Positions 12,201 to 23,584 are shown, counted from the first letter of the stretch. The stretch is DNA of 64,000 nt from Pratylenchus scribneri (GCA_030063045.1 JAQSEB010000041.1:1791501-1855500), one strand, 5' to 3'. The notes: generated from the letters alone by a model not told the origin. Made by a program: numbers and translations.

Positions 12201-12756
12201 AGCTTTTCATTTAAAATTCTCTTCAATTTTTCCTCATCTTCTGTTAAATATGAAGCATCCGATAATGAAGTTGCACCGAAACCATGCAGCGATTGATTCA
12301 TTTGAACTTGTTGAAGATGAGGTTGGATTAGGGAATAGCGATTGTCTTAAATTTATTCCAATTAATTTAATGAAACATTTATAATATTTACTTTGTGCTG
12401 AATTTCCACCAAAATCATGCATTAATGAAGGCCTTTTATGGGATAATTCTCTTTCCATTCTCTTAAATTATAAAACTAATTTGACTTAATGTTTGTATTT
12501 GTTCACAAACTTGCTGTTCACCAATAAGAGAACTGCCGGAAGAAGATGATGCATTTGTTGTTTTCAATAGTTGTTTGAAATATTCTGTTTGTTGCTGCTG
12601 ATTAAGACCAATATTCTGGATCAGAGATTGAATTGGCCAACCACTCATTCCCAATTGTTGCAGTGCCAGCATTGCTTGTTGTTGTTCATCAATCTTCCCC
12701 AATGATCGTTGCTGCTGCTGTCCATGTCCACTGTTTGATGATGAAGAAGGATGCAT
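6292..12756 (-). CDS. gei-8: Nuclear receptor corepressor (NCoR/SMRT family)
   Basis: Multi-exon gene starting at ATG 12754-12756 (MHPSSSSNSGHGQQQQ). In order it shows a Q-rich N-terminus, a charged coiled coil containing LIERIYAENRQKA (NCoR IIYDENRKKAE), then AAWERKVIGYEKS and KKMREEKERNNRIERTR, equivalent to the HDAC3-activating region. The first SANT domain follows (AWNDTEKSIFNEKIALYG, NFAAIAAFIPTKTIKECV, FYYMTKKRNNYKQKLGRRR). Next is a cysteine-rich stretch (CAFVECLLCDSR, CTKCVQQ, CPLGSC, TKCCTNCFKRI), then Q-rich and acidic segments. The end has two copies of the C-terminal signature: SCYESLSDDSDEE and EIYEPLSSDEEN (vertebrate YETLSDSD). Family members recruit HDAC3 to unliganded nuclear receptors. 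The second SANT domain was not found. One intron is GC-AG (donor near 6613); another holds minisatellite array 2. Confidence 0.85.
6983..7757 (-). repeat. Intronic minisatellite array 2
   Basis: About 0.78 kb of the same repeat family as array 1, printed on the plus strand as AATTACAATCGCAAATCAG units. It lies in the gei-8 intron between an exon ending MRRKSG and one starting LATAILPSSIPE. Because gei-8 is on the minus strand, its transcript carries the same T-rich strand as in array 1. Confidence 0.96.
8990..9200 (-). mobile_element. tRNA-derived SINE-like element, copy 1
   Basis: Lies within a gei-8 intron. The minus strand reads GGTCTCGGGTTCGAATCC, a canonical RNA polymerase III B box, near 9104-9121, followed by TCAGAGGAAGC and a TATTTTTTCTGACTT tract shared with the copies near 10.8 and 11.8 kb. 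The A box is degenerate. Boundaries are approximate. Confidence 0.6.
9850..10130 (-). mobile_element. tRNA-derived SINE-like element, second family
   Basis: Lies within a gei-8 intron. The minus strand near 10030-9960 reads TAGCTCAGCCGGTTAGA (A-box/D-arm like) and about 40 nt later GGTTCGATACCC (B box). The D and T arms do not fold into a clean cloverleaf with a usable anticodon arm, so I read it as a tRNA-derived insertion or decayed tRNA rather than a functional tRNA. It differs from copies 1, 3 and 4. Boundaries are approximate. Confidence 0.5.
10780..10935 (+). mobile_element. tRNA-derived SINE-like element, copy 3 (plus strand)
   Basis: The plus strand reads GTCTCGGATTCGAACCC near 10806, then GCAGGGGAAGGTATTTTTTC and TAGCTTAATTGTCAATTTTT. 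It matches copies 1 and 4 but is antisense to gei-8. It lies in a gei-8 intron; boundaries are approximate. Confidence 0.55.
11640..11890 (-). mobile_element. tRNA-derived SINE-like element, copy 4
   Basis: Lies in a gei-8 intron. The minus strand reads ATAGGTCTCGGGTTCGAACC near 11775-11755, then TGCTCAGAGGAAGTTATTTT, matching copy 1 including the downstream tract. Boundaries are approximate. Confidence 0.6.
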
Positions 12757-13439
12757 TTAAGAATTAATTTGGAATCAATTAATCTAAATTTTTAATTTGT
12801 ACAACAATAATTAGAGATTGATTGACTAAGCTAATTTAGAACAATTAGTGGCTTATTGCTCTTATTAGGATAGTAGAGGATAAAACGGCAAAAGTAAGTA
12901 AAATTGTGTTTCGCGTTTCACCGAAAAAGTCGTTTAAAACATTTCAATCAGATCATGTTTTTATTCGTTTATTCATAAAATTATGTTTTAAACTGATTTT
13001 AAGGGTTTTCAAGCATGCTGCTAAATGCGAAAACATTTATTGGTTTTTGTTTAATCCCTGTGCTGTAGTATTGGTGAAAATTGATGGGAATGGGAATGTC
13101 TTTGCAAAAAAGGCGGATTTATCATGTCGCCTTGATCAGATGAAAATCACAAGTTTAAATGTGATGTAGGAAAAATATGATCATCAAAAATTGAAAATGA
13201 TGGATTGAAATGAAATATTCGTAAAATAATTTATTTTATGCAGATATAACAAAAAAATTTATTCACAAAAAAACAACAAAAATAATATTGGGGAAAAAGA
13301 ACAATAACAAAAATAATATTGGGGAAAAAGAACAATCAAATTATATGGATGTTTTGGATTTAATAATAATTCTCTTCTATTCTTCTATTGTATTCCATCC
13401 TCTTCTCTGCATTATTCATTCGCACGCAATTTGCATTGA
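12757..13439. other. Intergenic region with a faint dispersed repeat
   Basis: Lies between the gei-8 start and the GSK3-like stop, so it includes the gei-8 promoter. About 12950-13060 resembles 27000-27100 (both contain AAGGGTTTTC then CGAAAACAT and TTTAATCC), suggesting an old dispersed repeat. A 31-nt run around AACAAAAATAATATTGGGG is tandemly duplicated at about 13276-13337. I see no gene. Confidence 0.4.
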
Positions 13440-14872
13440 TTAAACTCCGGTACCTCTGAAAATGAGACTATTATTTGAATGAATTAAAATTGTAATCAAA
13501 CTCACAATCGTCGTCGATCCTCCGCGCTAATTGCCGTAATTGGTCTGCCATTCGTTCGCCTTGTTCCGGGTGCAAATAATTCATCGAAAAATCCATGCTG
13601 GAGCAAAGCAGGGCCATTAAGTCGTCGATTAGGGTTGAATTGAAGAATTCCAATGAATAATTCCGTTGGGATGTTCGCATCTCGGAAGCCAATAGTCCTC
13701 AGTCTCTGAATGATACATAATTAGAATATAAATGAGTTGAATAAACTAACTTCTTTGATTCCCTGCATTGGCCAGATAACCAGACGTTCGTTGGCGGGCA
13801 CAAATTGATTCAAATTTACTTTCATCCCAAGCAAATCATCCTTCGACGGCATGCCCACAGTTCTGTAGATCAATTGCAACAAATTTGGCCCATCGTTTGC
13901 TCGGAAAAGTGTTTCGCCAAAAAATAGCTCAATGAAGATGCAGCCAGCACTCCAAATGTCTAAACACATAATTGAAATCGAATTTAATTCTGCCCCTTCC
14001 CCTACCTGTATTGCAATTGTATTCTGTTGCTTCCAATAAAATTTCCGGTGGCCTAAAAATTATTGATGATTTATGTTAAAATTCCATTATAAAATTTACC
14101 TGTAGGGTCGAGTGACTGCATATTTTCCCTGAGCCCTCATTGTGCGCGGATACGAGCATCGAATTGCGGAGCCAAAGTCTGTGATTTTGAGCTGTCCAGT
14201 TGCAGGTTCCACCAATATATTTCCTGGTTTCACGTCACGATGGATGATCTCTATCTAAAATTAAAAAAGCATTAATTCATTCAATTTAAAATAGTGGATA
14301 AACTTACTAGTTTCAAATGATGCAAACCCGCAAATAACTGCCAAATGTATAATTTGATATCCACCATATTGCGTTGTCTGCTTAGCTCGATTCTTTGCTG
14401 GGCCAATGTGCTCGTCATAAATCGGAAGACCATTGAAATTGTTACCTAAAATGGGAAGTAAATGTTAATGAGATAATAATGAAAAAAAACATACCGCATG
14501 GCACCCGGCTCTTCTTCTTTGAGTGTAGAGAAGTTGAACAATATTTTTGTGTTGATATGTTGTCGCCAGCAAACGGAGCAGATAGATTTCCCGCAATCGA
14601 TTCACATCCTCTCTCTCGACCAGAATTCTCTTCAAAACTGCTGCGAATGGAGCCTCCTCTTGTCCATCATTTGCCGGAATTTTGGTGACTGTTGCTCTGT
14701 GTATTATTGAAAAATTGCCATCATTTGGTAGTAGAGCAACATTGGTGATACGAAGCTTAAAAAATGGAAATTAATTGAATGAATAAGGAAAAGATGGACA
14801 AACCGTAACTGGAATCCTCGCTGGGTCTTTGTATTGCTGAAGTCCATCATTGTTGTTTGCTGCTTGCGCCAT
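13440..14872 (-). CDS. GSK3-like CMGC protein kinase
   Basis: Multi-exon kinase starting at ATG 14870-14872 ([19 protein letters not shown]); this frame splices in phase with the kinase domain, unlike an overlapping upstream ORF. Visible parts are a degenerate glycine loop ([15 protein letters not shown]), lysine in FAAVLKRI, catalytic loop [22 protein letters not shown], the activation-loop end [17 protein letters not shown] (GSK3 SRYYRAPELIFGATDY), [19 protein letters not shown], and C-lobe [10 protein letters not shown] plus FFDELFAPG. Catalytic K, D and DFG are all present, so it may be active. The GSK3 phosphate-binding region is altered (RYYRAPE to RPYRPPE), suggesting a divergent GSK3-like (gskl) paralog rather than the canonical GSK3. 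The last intron and final few codons are uncertain because two acceptors are possible near 13455. Confidence 0.75.
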
Positions 14873-15371
14873 TTTGATTTTTGAGTGACAATGCCGATTG
14901 GTGGTGAAGAATTGTTTGTAGGTATGTTTGATGTTTGGTGATGTGAATGAATGTGGTGCTGATTTATCGCCTCCTTAAATAGTTCTTTTTTTACCAAAAC
15001 CATAATAATAATAATTACTGTAATGTAAATTATTGTAAACCGAGGATAAAATGTCTTAAGCCGCCGCGCGCACGAGATCCCGCGCCCGCGCTGTGAACTC
15101 CGCGCTGCGCTCCGTTCCGCCAGGCCTAATTCTTTTTTTTCGTTGAAACGTGAAATTAAAACGTTTTAGTTAGTTAGTTAGCAACATCTAATCTATATCC
15201 AACAACCAACATATACGTGCACTAAAGTTTAGTATTTTATTGTTTAGGTTTAGGCACAAACCATTAACAAATTTTTAATTAAAGTTTTCTTCTCTTTTTC
15301 GTTTAATTCCATCATAAATTTCTCAGAATTATAAATTGATTCGACTTAAATTTCAACAATTTTCTACAAAG
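14873..15371. other. Divergent promoter region with a short GC-rich block
   Basis: The kinase (-) and the MLX gene (+) diverge from here. In AT-rich surroundings, about 15058-15125 is strongly GC-rich with many CpG (CCGCCGCGCGCACGAG, CCCGCGCCCGCGC). It may be a shared promoter or an RNA-level element; no ORF is evident. Confidence 0.4.
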
Positions 15372-16107
15372 ATGAACAAAAATGAGCGGAAGAAGCAAAC
15401 ACATTTGCGTTGCGAGAGGTAAATTGTATTAAGAAACATACTTAATACTTTTATAATTTAGACAAAGACGAGAGGCGATAAATGTATGTATTTTTTATCA
15501 AATTAAAAAATATTTGAAAGTTTAGAGCGGATACGGAGAACTTAAAGATCTACTCCCGGCATCTGCTTCATTTATTGGATGTAAATTTATATAAGCAAAT
15601 TCTTTTTAAATTCCAAATTAAGGTAAAACAACAAATGCAGCAATTCTCTTCAGGTTTAACCATCCAAATTACATTAAATATCAAAAATTACATATTTCTA
15701 GAGCGGCTGATTATGTCAAAGCTCTCGAACAAAACATTGAAAAGGATGAAGATGAGTTGTCGAAATTGAAAACGCAATTTGCTGCATTGGAGATGATTTT
15801 ACAGCAATATGAGAACTTCTCTTTCGACGCACAAACCTTCTCCGTTCTCCAGTTGCAAATGGTTCTTTTTAAAAGTATTTACTAGTGAAATTTAAAATAA
15901 TATTTAGCTTCAAAATTTCCTGAATGCTTGCTTCGAATCATTTGTTGCCAATGTGAATGTTTCGGATTACAAATCACTGACAAGTTCACTGCTACTCTGG
16001 ATTGAGCGCATCAACTTCCAGGTCTTTATTTAACAATTCTACATTCATAATTATAAAATTTCCAGAATATATCAGAGGCATTGCTTGCTCCAGTTTACAA
16101 AAATTGA
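15372..16107 (+). CDS. mxl-2: bHLH-leucine zipper factor, MLX ortholog
   Basis: Seven exons with matching phases: 15372-15418, 15462-15483, 15526-15580, 15623-15653, 15702-15861, 15908-16021 and 16066-16107. The basic region THLRCERQRREAIN has the H-E-R E-box residues. Helix-loop-helix follows (SGYGELKDLLPA, then TTNAAILFRAADYVKALEQ), a leucine zipper (EKDEDELSKLKTQFAALEMI), and the C-terminal MLX dimerisation domain (LNACFESFVANVNVSDYKSL, SSLLLWIERINFQN). MLX partners the Mondo/MML-1 factors in glucose-responsive transcription. The protein is short, about 199 aa. Two exons are very small (22 and 31 nt), which is why the gene is easily missed. Confidence 0.88.
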
Positions 16108-16770
16108 TGAATGCAGAGAAACTGAAACTGGCTGCCGATGTCAACTGACGAAGAAAAGCTAAGACGATAATGTGTGATATTTTTTATCAGATTTTCATAA
16201 CATTGATAAAGTTTTTAACTCTTCCATTTCCACTCAATTCAATATTATCAATAACAAAGGAATATTTCATTTTTCCATATTTACTTTTTTTTTGAGGAAA
16301 GCTTTCCAATTTTTTCACACCAACATTTGAATGTTGATTGTTATTGAATGGGATGAAAAAGTTTAAGAATTCACATCCTATCAATCATCTTTAAAATTCA
16401 AACACATCTTTTTGAAATTATATGGATAGGTTGGGTCCAGTCCGAATACCACATGGCTCTTTTTCCCACATAAAAAGGATATTGAGTTTCCAACTTATCC
16501 ACCAGCTACCACCCATAGCTACCATTTTTACGTCATATAAAAAGAAAAAATATATAATAAAGAGTCGGAGCTCGGAGTATATTATGTAGAAAAGGGAGCC
16601 TTTTATTAGGGAATCCATTCAACTCCAAAAAGTGTACTTTTAACTCGCCTTCCCTTCCATAAAAATATGTTCTATTTTTTAAATTCTTTATTCACATAAA
16701 AATATATATGCTAATTATTTTTATTTTCCAGAGTAATTGTGTTTTCTTCATAAAATCACTTCTCTCTAAA
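16108..16770. other. Intergenic region, no gene seen
   Basis: AT-rich spacer between the MLX stop and the NTE-like start. Short ORFs on the minus strand (16187-16384, 16418-16618) have no recognisable features and I treat them as chance. Confidence 0.45.
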
Positions 16771-19575
16771 ATGGGTTGGTGGTATTGGTTTTTGGCATTG
16801 TTGATTTTGTTTGTTGTATTCTACCACTTCATTCGCAATAATGGGCCAAGTAAGTATTTTCATCAAACAAAGAATTAAAATAAAAAACCAAAATTACAGG
16901 TCGAGTGGGTCAATATTATTCCAGACGTTTTTCGTCATCATCCGCGTACCCGACTACAACATTATACAATCATAAAATGCCTGATACAATGACGCAAAAG
17001 GTTGTTTTATTTTAAAATAATAATTTTATTCCAAAAATTTATCCAGAAAATTCGCACGATCGCTGTTCTTCCGGCCACTATGAATGTTCCATTAATTCCA
17101 TTCACATGCGAACTCTACCATGCATTGAGTGTTACAACACGGGTACTTCGTCTTAGCAGTAAATCGGTTGTTGAACAGCTTGGTGATGAGGACATTGTGG
17201 AAAGGTTGGTTGGGTCAGATGAATGTCTATTTATCGGAAAAAATATTTAGGAAAGAAGATGAACGGCTTATGAATTGGCTAACTTCCCAGGAGGACACAC
17301 ACGATTTGGTGATTTATCAATGCGATTATCCGACCAACAATTGGACACGTCGTTGCCTCAGTCAAGCGGATGCCATCCTCGTTGTTGCCCATGGAGACCA
17401 AAAACCACCGGGAATACCTTTTGTGAGAGAAGCAAATTTCAATAAATCTATTCAAATTTGTTAGATTGATGAATATCTCAAACTAAATGAGGAGGGAATC
17501 AATTGTTCACGCAAAGAATTAGTCCTGCTATGGCCAGATTACAATGCAAATCCGATTGGTTTGACAAATTTTTAATAAATAAATAAATATTTAAATTTAC
17601 AGGAACATATGAATGGCTTAACGGCAATTGGTTTTCGGGACATTATCATATCCATTCGCAAGAGAGGATGTTCAATTGGGAAAAAAACGGCGACAATGTA
17701 AATATTTTTTAAAACATTTTATTATAAATTTTGTGAAATTTAGAAAAATGAGAAAGAAATTTTGGCATTTTATGAAAATAAGGTATTCCCATATGTCATC
17801 GACATTCATTCGGATTTTGCTCGACTTGGTCGAATTTTGTCAGGCAATGCAGTTGGACTGGTTTTGGGTGGAGGTGGTGCTCGAGGAGGTAAATCATAAT
17901 TCATTTTTAGCCGTTAAAACTATTTTATAGGTGCGCATATTGGAGTGATAAAAGCATTGCGTGAACAGGGCATCCCAATTGACATGGTCGGCGGCACCTC
18001 AATAGGCGCTATGGTTGGTGGCGTTTTGGCAATGAATCCGTACAATATGGACCATCTTGTGGAAAAGTCTCGTTATTGGTTTGAGGTCAGTGAAATTTTA
18101 TTAATTTTATAAATTATTTTAATTTTTTAAGGGAATGTGCTCAAATTGGAAAACTTTTCTGGACCTCACTTGGGGATTTTCGGCTCGATTCACTGGCTTT
18201 AATTTCAATGAACTTCTGAAGGGCGTGTTCATAGAAAAAACCATCGAAGTAATTTACTAAAATAATTTTAAAACTAATCTATAATTTATTCCTTTAAGGA
18301 TCTCTGGCTACCATATTTTTGCATTACCACTGATATTACGTAAATTTCAATAAATTTATTTTAAATATCATATTTTTTAAGCAATTCTGTTATGCGAGTT
18401 CATCGAAATGGTAAATAATTTATCAATTTTTCATATAATTTTTATGTTAAAGGGCATCTTTGGCGCTATGTTCGGGCATCGATGTCATTGGCCGTTTATT
18501 TGCCACCAATTTGTGATCCAGAAGACGGTAATTTTACCCAATCTTCATTTTAATCTTTTATTTTTTAGGTCATTATCTACTCGATGGAGGCTATATGAAT
18601 AATTTGCCAGCGGATGTGATGCGAAATTTTGGCGCTCGGACAGGTCAGAAAATATTAGTTAAAAAAATAATTACAATTGACCTATTTTCAGTGATTGCAA
18701 TTGATGTTAGCTTAGCCGACGAAAAAGAATTCCACAATTATGGCGATTATCTGAATGGATTTTATGCACAGCTTCAGGCACTTCTTCCATGGAATAAAGG
18801 AGTTTCGCGGATTTTGAATGCACAAGAAATTCAGGTTTTTAACGAATTTATTTATAAATTTGAATTATCAACTTTTTAAAGGACCGACTTGCTTTTATTT
18901 CGAGTGTTCGCCAACTTGAATTGGTTAAGAAGGCTCCATATTGCAATTATTGTCGACCACCAATTGACGAATTCCTTACATTGGACTTTGCTAAATTCGA
19001 TATAATTCGAGTGAGTAAATTATCTATTTTTTTTTTTTGACTAAATTATTAATATTTTTAAGGAAGTTGGATATAATTATGGCAAAGCGAATGTGCCGGA
19101 ATTGATGCGGATTAATAATCATTTGGCAAAGCTCATTAGACGTGAATTATTGACGCTCACAAATAGCAGCAGCAATGAAAGCTCACTCCGAAATTCATCG
19201 TTCACCGACATGGCAGCAACCCAAAGTTCACGAACTCCGCCGAAAAAGCCATCGTGCCACTCATTGGATGATCTCAGCAAATGTTCTTCCTCTCCTACAT
19301 CGTCATCTTCCTCATCATCATCCAAACAAGAAATTGGACAAGGTTTGGTGGCAAACAAAAAAATTTTTAATATAAATGCATTTTAAGATTCTGACAGCGA
19401 TTTTGTTATTGAAGAAAAAGTGGTGAGCATACCCGCCGGTGAAGAAATCATAATGGTATTTGGAATTTTTGGGGATTTGGAATTATTAAAATGTTTATTT
19501 ATTTTTCAGATTGAGGCTACATTCAAGGCAAAAATTTCACGACAAACGCCAAACAACGATGATGATGATGACTAG
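16771..19575 (+). CDS. NTE-type patatin phospholipase, short form
   Basis: Multi-exon gene with short introns. It starts [20 protein letters not shown], one N-terminal membrane anchor, and goes almost directly into the region that precedes the catalytic domain in neuropathy target esterase ([38 protein letters not shown]). The patatin domain shows the oxyanion G-rich loop [19 protein letters not shown], nucleophile motif GGTSIGAM and catalytic aspartate in [22 protein letters not shown]6 enzymes deacylate phosphatidylcholine and lysophosphatidylcholine at the ER. The usual cyclic-nucleotide-binding domains between anchor and catalytic region are absent. The tail is Ser/Thr-rich then acidic and ends in DDDDD. 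The start is the first in-frame ATG after AT-rich non-coding sequence. Confidence 0.85.
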
Positions 19576-19979
19576 AATAAAGAACTTAATTCATTGACAG
19601 ACAATCTTCCGGGTTTAATTCTATTCTTTCCCACCCAACATATATTTATTGAATATTCTCACACATAATTCTTCTATATCCCAAATATTGTTTGATTGCA
19701 TAGATGATCTTATTTTTTGTTGCCTTCAAAATCCCAGATTCCCCATTAATTCTAATTGTATTTCTTTCGATCGATTAATTATTATGGCATTATCTCCATA
19801 CCCGATGACACATTTATGATGAGCTTTTCTCCCTTCCCTCTAATTGTTTTGTGGATCTCAATTTGATGTTTAAGTCACACAATATAATTCTATAAACATT
19901 TATTCCAAATCATAAACAGATTTTACCAAATAAAAAGCAATAAATATATATAAATAATATCTTCTATATTATATTAAAA
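19576..19979. other. Convergent 3' ends, no gene seen
   Basis: AT-rich 3' untranslated sequence between the NTE-like stop (+) and the MLH1-like stop (-). AATAAA-like motifs occur near 19930-19945. Nothing else is supported. Confidence 0.45.
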
Positions 19980-22035
19980 TTATTCTTCATCAACAATTTG
20001 AAGACCATCACCCGAAGGGGAATTGTCGGTTCGATCCTCTTCCTCTTCAAGCGGTTCCGCCATCGATTTTTCTTGATTGGGCCTTTGCTGTTGAGTGGCC
20101 AATGCCGCCGGAAAGTTATCATCTATTTGAGAGTGGCGATATTGTTGTTGATGATAAATTTGTGGGGGCATTTGTTGTTGAGTAGGGGGCCAATTCGGTG
20201 GTGGTTTTGGCTGACCTCCTTGATAAACTGGTGGCATAAATTGTTGTTGCTGGTTAAATGGTGACCAATTTTGTGTAGCAAATGGTCCACCACTGTGTTG
20301 TTCACGGGGAGATTGTTGAGGTGGTAGCTGATGAGGCTGTTGTTGATAGGAGGGATGTGGTGGTCTCGACGGAATTGGAGGACCTCTGTAAAATTGTGAA
20401 TGATTATTGGATTGATTTGTTATAAAGGAAATTTTATAATTTGCCGGGAAAGGCTTAAAATTTTACCCTAGAAGTCTATATTAAAACCTCGATAAGTATC
20501 AATAAAATGCATAGTTTAATAATGATTTGGCTTAGGTTTGATCAATTCTAATTATTGTTTTTGAACAATAAACCAAAATCGGTTTAAACGGTTTAATACC
20601 CTTGACTAAACCATTAAAATTATATAATACCATTTGATGCATATTTCCGACTTCCGAGTATTTAAATCGAATATGTGTGCAATTTCCAGCGAAAGTGTGA
20701 TGAATGGACAGAGGGCATCCTTTGCGGTGAAGGCGGCATCCACAGCACGCTGGAGACGAGGAGAATCCACGGAGCGGCCATTAATGAAACTGAAATTGAG
20801 GAAATATTAAAATTTAAATTAAAAAATTAATTCACAATTTAAATATTTAAAAATAAATTTTTAAATTGATTTAAATTCCTTCACTTACAGATGGAAAACC
20901 TTGAATTTATCATTCCTCGCCTGCACTGCTTTTGAGGTGAAAACGGCCGCCGGAGTGCATAAACAAGCCTTCGCATTGAAATGAAGCATTGGGTCGGTGA
21001 ATTCAATGTTGACCAATTCCTTTAAAAAATGTTTTAGTATTGATTAATGATTAAAATGTAAAATTTGTGTCCAACTTTTGATGCCTTTTCGTGCATCAAT
21101 GTCCGAATTGTAGCATGTTGGTCCTGTAAAATTATTTCAATTTTAATTGTTTTCCCTCCTCTGCTCACCCCTTTCCCAGGACTCCGAAAATCATAGCCAT
21201 TTGCATCCAATCGTCGAAAGGCAAATGCCACATTTGGGCGGTGAATTGCATAACGAACCTATTAAAATCGAGATTAAAAATAATTTTAAAACAATTAAAA
21301 TTAGTTTACAATTAAATCCGCAATCCTATTCGATTCCTCCGCCGTTTGCCGAATTATTGAAGCGAGTCGATGTGGCGTATTGGAGAATAGTTTTTCCACA
21401 CAAATTGTAGTGCCTTGAAGCCCCGCCGATTGAATGATTTGACCAATCATTTTGCCATCTTTAATTTCACTGATTTATTTTCATTTTTTAAACCCCTTAC
21501 CTTTATATGAAGCTTTATGTGCGCATTTGTCCTCCACCCTCCGGGTTGTGATCGTCAAATTGGCAACATGAGAAATGGAGGCCAGCGCCTCTCCCCGAAA
21601 TCCAAATGTCCGAATTTTGCGTAAATCCTCAAATTGTTCAAGTTTTGATGTGGCAAATCGATTGCAGACAATGGCCAAATCCTCCTTGTCAATACCATGT
21701 CCATTGTCCTGAAATGAAATCAATCAATAAATCGATATTTTAATTAAATGAATTTTACCTGAATTTTAATCAATTCCATTCCGCCACCACCAATTGAAAT
21801 GTTTATTTCTTAAATATTATTTTGGATTAAAATTGCATTGAAGAAATATTCACCTGTAGCTCCCGCATCCAAACTATTTTCAATCAACTCTTTGACCGCA
21901 TTAACCGGACGAACAACAACTTAAATTATAAAAATAAATTATTGGGTAAAAATGTTTGTTTCGCTCACCTTCGCCGGCTGCAATTTTATCCACAACATCT
22001 TGCGGGAGTTGGATAATTCTTTTATTTGTTGACAT
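19980..22035 (-). CDS. mlh-1: MLH1-like mismatch-repair ATPase, C-terminal domain not found
   Basis: Starts [24 protein letters not shown] ATPase motifs are intact: [22 protein letters not shown], and [20 protein letters not shown], the MLH1-specific form. The transducer part ([49 protein letters not shown]) follows. The usual VHPTK signature and the MutL C-terminal dimerisation domain are not seen. Instead, after an intron that includes a low-complexity repeat (about 20395-20640), a P/Q-rich exon ([13 protein letters not shown]) with an acidic end ([16 protein letters not shown]) runs to the stop at 19980. The junction is uncertain: the obvious donor (TG|GTATTA near 20632) would create a stop, and a weaker donor about 18 nt upstream keeps the frame. 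The P/Q exon might belong to a separate gene. Confidence 0.7.
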
Positions 22036-22263
22036 TTTCTTTAAATTGTTAGAGAAATTTCTTCCATTTTAACAGTAATTAATCGATAAAATCAATCAAT
22101 AAAAATAAATAAAAAATAAATGAAGTGAATAATTTATTCAAAAATGATAAATATTAAAACACCAATAAATGGTAATAAATTAAATGTGTGTGTGTTCTGT
22201 TCATCTTTAAGAGAAATATCCAATGATTTTTCATATCATATCCAAATGGCATTCATTCATCTT

Positions 22264-23131
22264 TTATTTGGGTTTTGGGAACAGCGCATTCTTCACAGTT
22301 TCGACCTTTTCACCGCCAGCCAACAGCTCAACCAGCTTGAGTGCAAAGTCAAAAGCGGTCCCGGGCCCCTTGCTGGTCACCACATTGCCATTATGGACGC
22401 ACACATTCTCCGCCTCGGCGTAGTTGTAACCGGCCGCAACAATTTTGTCCTTCACTGATGGGTATGAAGTCAGAGTTCCGCCCTTTGCGATCTCGTGGCT
22501 GGCAAATGCGATTGGTGCGGCACAAATTGCTGCCACAATTTTCCCGCCTTTCTCATGGCGTTTGAGTATTTCACCGACTCGAGGGTCCTAAAATATTAAA
22601 ATAAATTAAATATTTGGAAATAAAAAAAACCTTGGCCAAATTGTCGGATCCTGGTTGTCCACCCGGAAGAATGACCGCATCAAAATCCTTGCCAACCACA
22701 TCCGAGAATAGGGCATCGACCACAAGTTTGGCTTGTCTGGCCAGCACAATCTCCTTTTCATCTTGCAATCCGGCGATGGTCACATCCACACCTGTTCAAT
22801 TTATTTAATTTATTCATAGGCGAAAAATAATATCTAATTTGGCTTGAGGTACATAAATTGTTATGGTTTAGTTAAAACTACAGGTTTAAACCGATTTTGG
22901 TTTAAAATTAAGACTAAACCTACTGCCAAAACCAAAATGACTAGATCTATCCATTGTGAATAAGGCTTTTTTGAAGCAACCTCTTAACTATTAATTTTCT
23001 ACATTTTTTCAACCAAATTAAATATCCATAAAGAATTCGGTACCTGCACGCCGAAGAATGTCGCTGGTCACAATCAATTCAATGTCTTCCGATCCATTTG
23101 AGCCAATGATCAGCACAGATTTTGTTGCCAT
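22264..23131 (-). CDS. djr-1: DJ-1/PARK7 family protein
   Basis: Three exons encode a complete DJ-1/PfpI domain: MATKSVLIIGSNGSEDIEL with the conserved acidic residue, VDVTIAGLQDEKEIVLARQ, DAVILPGGQPGSDNLA, then the nucleophile elbow AAICAAPIAFASHEIAKG with the redox cysteine, and TSYPSVKDKI. The family acts in oxidative-stress defence and glyoxal detoxification. An in-frame ATG at 23213-23215 would add 28 residues rich in R/K/S and hydrophobics (AIRMLAYQLIKNSFRISSIV) that could be a mitochondrial presequence; I took the ATG that matches the family N-terminus. The gene sits about 230 bp upstream of the MLH1-like start on the same strand. The first intron (about 22800-23040) carries a degenerate GTTTAAACCGATTTTGG motif also seen near 20.58 kb. 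Confidence 0.92.
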
Positions 23132-23215
23132 AATCGAGAATTTTTTATTCACAATTGATGAAATTCTAAAACTATTCTTAATTAATTGGTAAGCCAACAT
23201 TCTAATTGCTGGCAA

Positions 23216-23584
23216 AAATATTGTTAAATATTTTAAAAATGATATTTAAATATTTATTGCATAATTTTTTCAATATTATTTATTTACTATTTATTCCGAA
23301 CGAACAACAAATGAAAAAATGAATGGAAATATCTTTTTTTCTCTCAATAAATTTCAACACCCACATTTTTGGCTTTTTAAAATAATAAATAAACACAAAT
23401 TAAAACACAAAAATAAGTTAACAGTTGAATTGAAAGGAGGTTAACACAAAAAAAGAAACAATAAAAAAGAAAAGATCTTTGGTGGGAGAGAGAGGACGGA
23501 GAAGAGTCAAAAAAATGGAAAGAGGAATAATGATCATTGGCCAATCAATCAATCAATGTTCATTCATCTCATTAAAATTAAAGC
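23216..23584. other. Short spacer, no gene seen
   Basis: AT- and A-rich spacer between the STT3 stop and the DJ-1 start on the same strand. It should hold the STT3 3' UTR and, if not in an operon, the DJ-1 promoter. Confidence 0.4.

Noticed and set aside
14704..15003. 99-aa minus ORF starting MVLVKKELFKEAINQ as the kinase N-terminus
   Set aside because: Its frame cannot splice in phase to the kinase domain; the overlapping frame from ATG 14872 can.
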